Made by a program: the position numbers and the translations under genes. A stretch of 42,550 bases of DNA. Source: an uncultured Bacilli bacterium (lineage in GTDB: Bacteria; Bacillota_I; Bacilli_A; RF39; UBA660). The notes under the pieces were generated by a model that searched no databases, was not told the DNA's origin, and saw only the letters and a program-made list of their open reading frames with translations. The stretch covers positions 1 through 42,550 of the forward strand of contig CALVJP010000021.1 of NCBI GenBank assembly GCA_944332215.1, in the 5' to 3' direction. Shown here in pieces: positions 42,517 to 42,550 of this stretch (position 1 is its first letter; each line of letters opens with the position of its first letter).

Positions 42517-42535
42517 TCATTAAAAAATGATTTTT
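42517..42535 (+). terminator. short terminator-like hairpin after the FHA gene
   Basis: TCATT, loop AAAA, AATGA, then TTTTT, 10 nt after the stop. The stem is only 5 bp, so termination may be partial. Confidence 0.45.
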
Positions 42536-42550
42536 GAAAACATTTGAATA

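Noticed and set aside
42507-42550. Continuation of EssC in another frame after the FHA stop
   Set aside because: All three forward frames of the last bases are short, stop quickly and lack the hydrophobic segment expected next in EssC.

Overview
The window is the chromosomal replication-origin region of a strongly A+T-rich, low-GC Gram-positive bacterium (Bacillota; a Bacilli or Erysipelotrichia-like lineage is my inference). The gene order is close to that around Bacillus oriC. TGA is used as an ordinary stop, so this is not a Mycoplasma-type code. Genes left of about 9.3 kb run leftward and nearly all genes right of 9.85 kb run rightward, as expected for genes co-directional with forks leaving an origin between rpmH and dnaA.

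Region by region: 1-700 is an accessory end with the tail of an unknown gene and a 190-aa protein of unknown function. 716-2147 is an IS256-family insertion sequence. 2204-9264 (minus) is the conserved block rsmG-mnmG-mnmE, an HD-domain gene, a probably frameshifted gene, then jag(khpB)-yidC-rnpA-rpmH. 9265-9858 is oriC with a DnaA-box cluster. 9859-18674 is dnaA, dnaN, a ComK homologue, recF, gyrB, gyrA. 18673-19276 is a tandem array of seven perfect parS sites. 19322-29896 is the SRP RNA gene, then tadA, dnaX, ybaB, recR, bofA, holB, ricT(yaaT), trmN6, rsmI, pth and mfd. 29966-31588 (minus) is a family II pyrophosphatase. 31697-41263 holds spoVT, a methionine T-box leader with a dUTPase-DHH phosphoesterase-metG operon, an adenylate-forming ligase, a hybrid sensor with a degenerate kinase H-box, a small membrane protein, tatD and a 3D-domain wall protein. 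41273-42506 has a small HTH regulator (minus) and a stand-alone tandem-FHA protein that looks like the N-terminus of the type VII secretion ATPase EssC.

Together the genes cover replication start and clamp loading (dnaA, dnaN, dnaX, holB, gyrases), chromosome segregation (parS), recombination and repair (recF, recR, mfd), tRNA and rRNA modification (mnmE/G, rsmG, rsmI, trmN6, tadA), membrane protein insertion (SRP RNA, yidC) and wall growth (jag, 3D protein). BofA and SpoVT point to a sporulating ancestry.

The most unusual features are: the parS array built from about 107-bp tandem units, with the first parS doubling as the gyrA terminator; the absence of the usual noc/parA/parB neighbours beside rsmG, where an IS256 element sits; comK in the dnaN-recF interval; a Met T-box that also covers a dUTPase and a DHH protein; a hybrid sensor kinase with Gln in place of the phosphoacceptor His; and the free-standing EssC-like FHA module.
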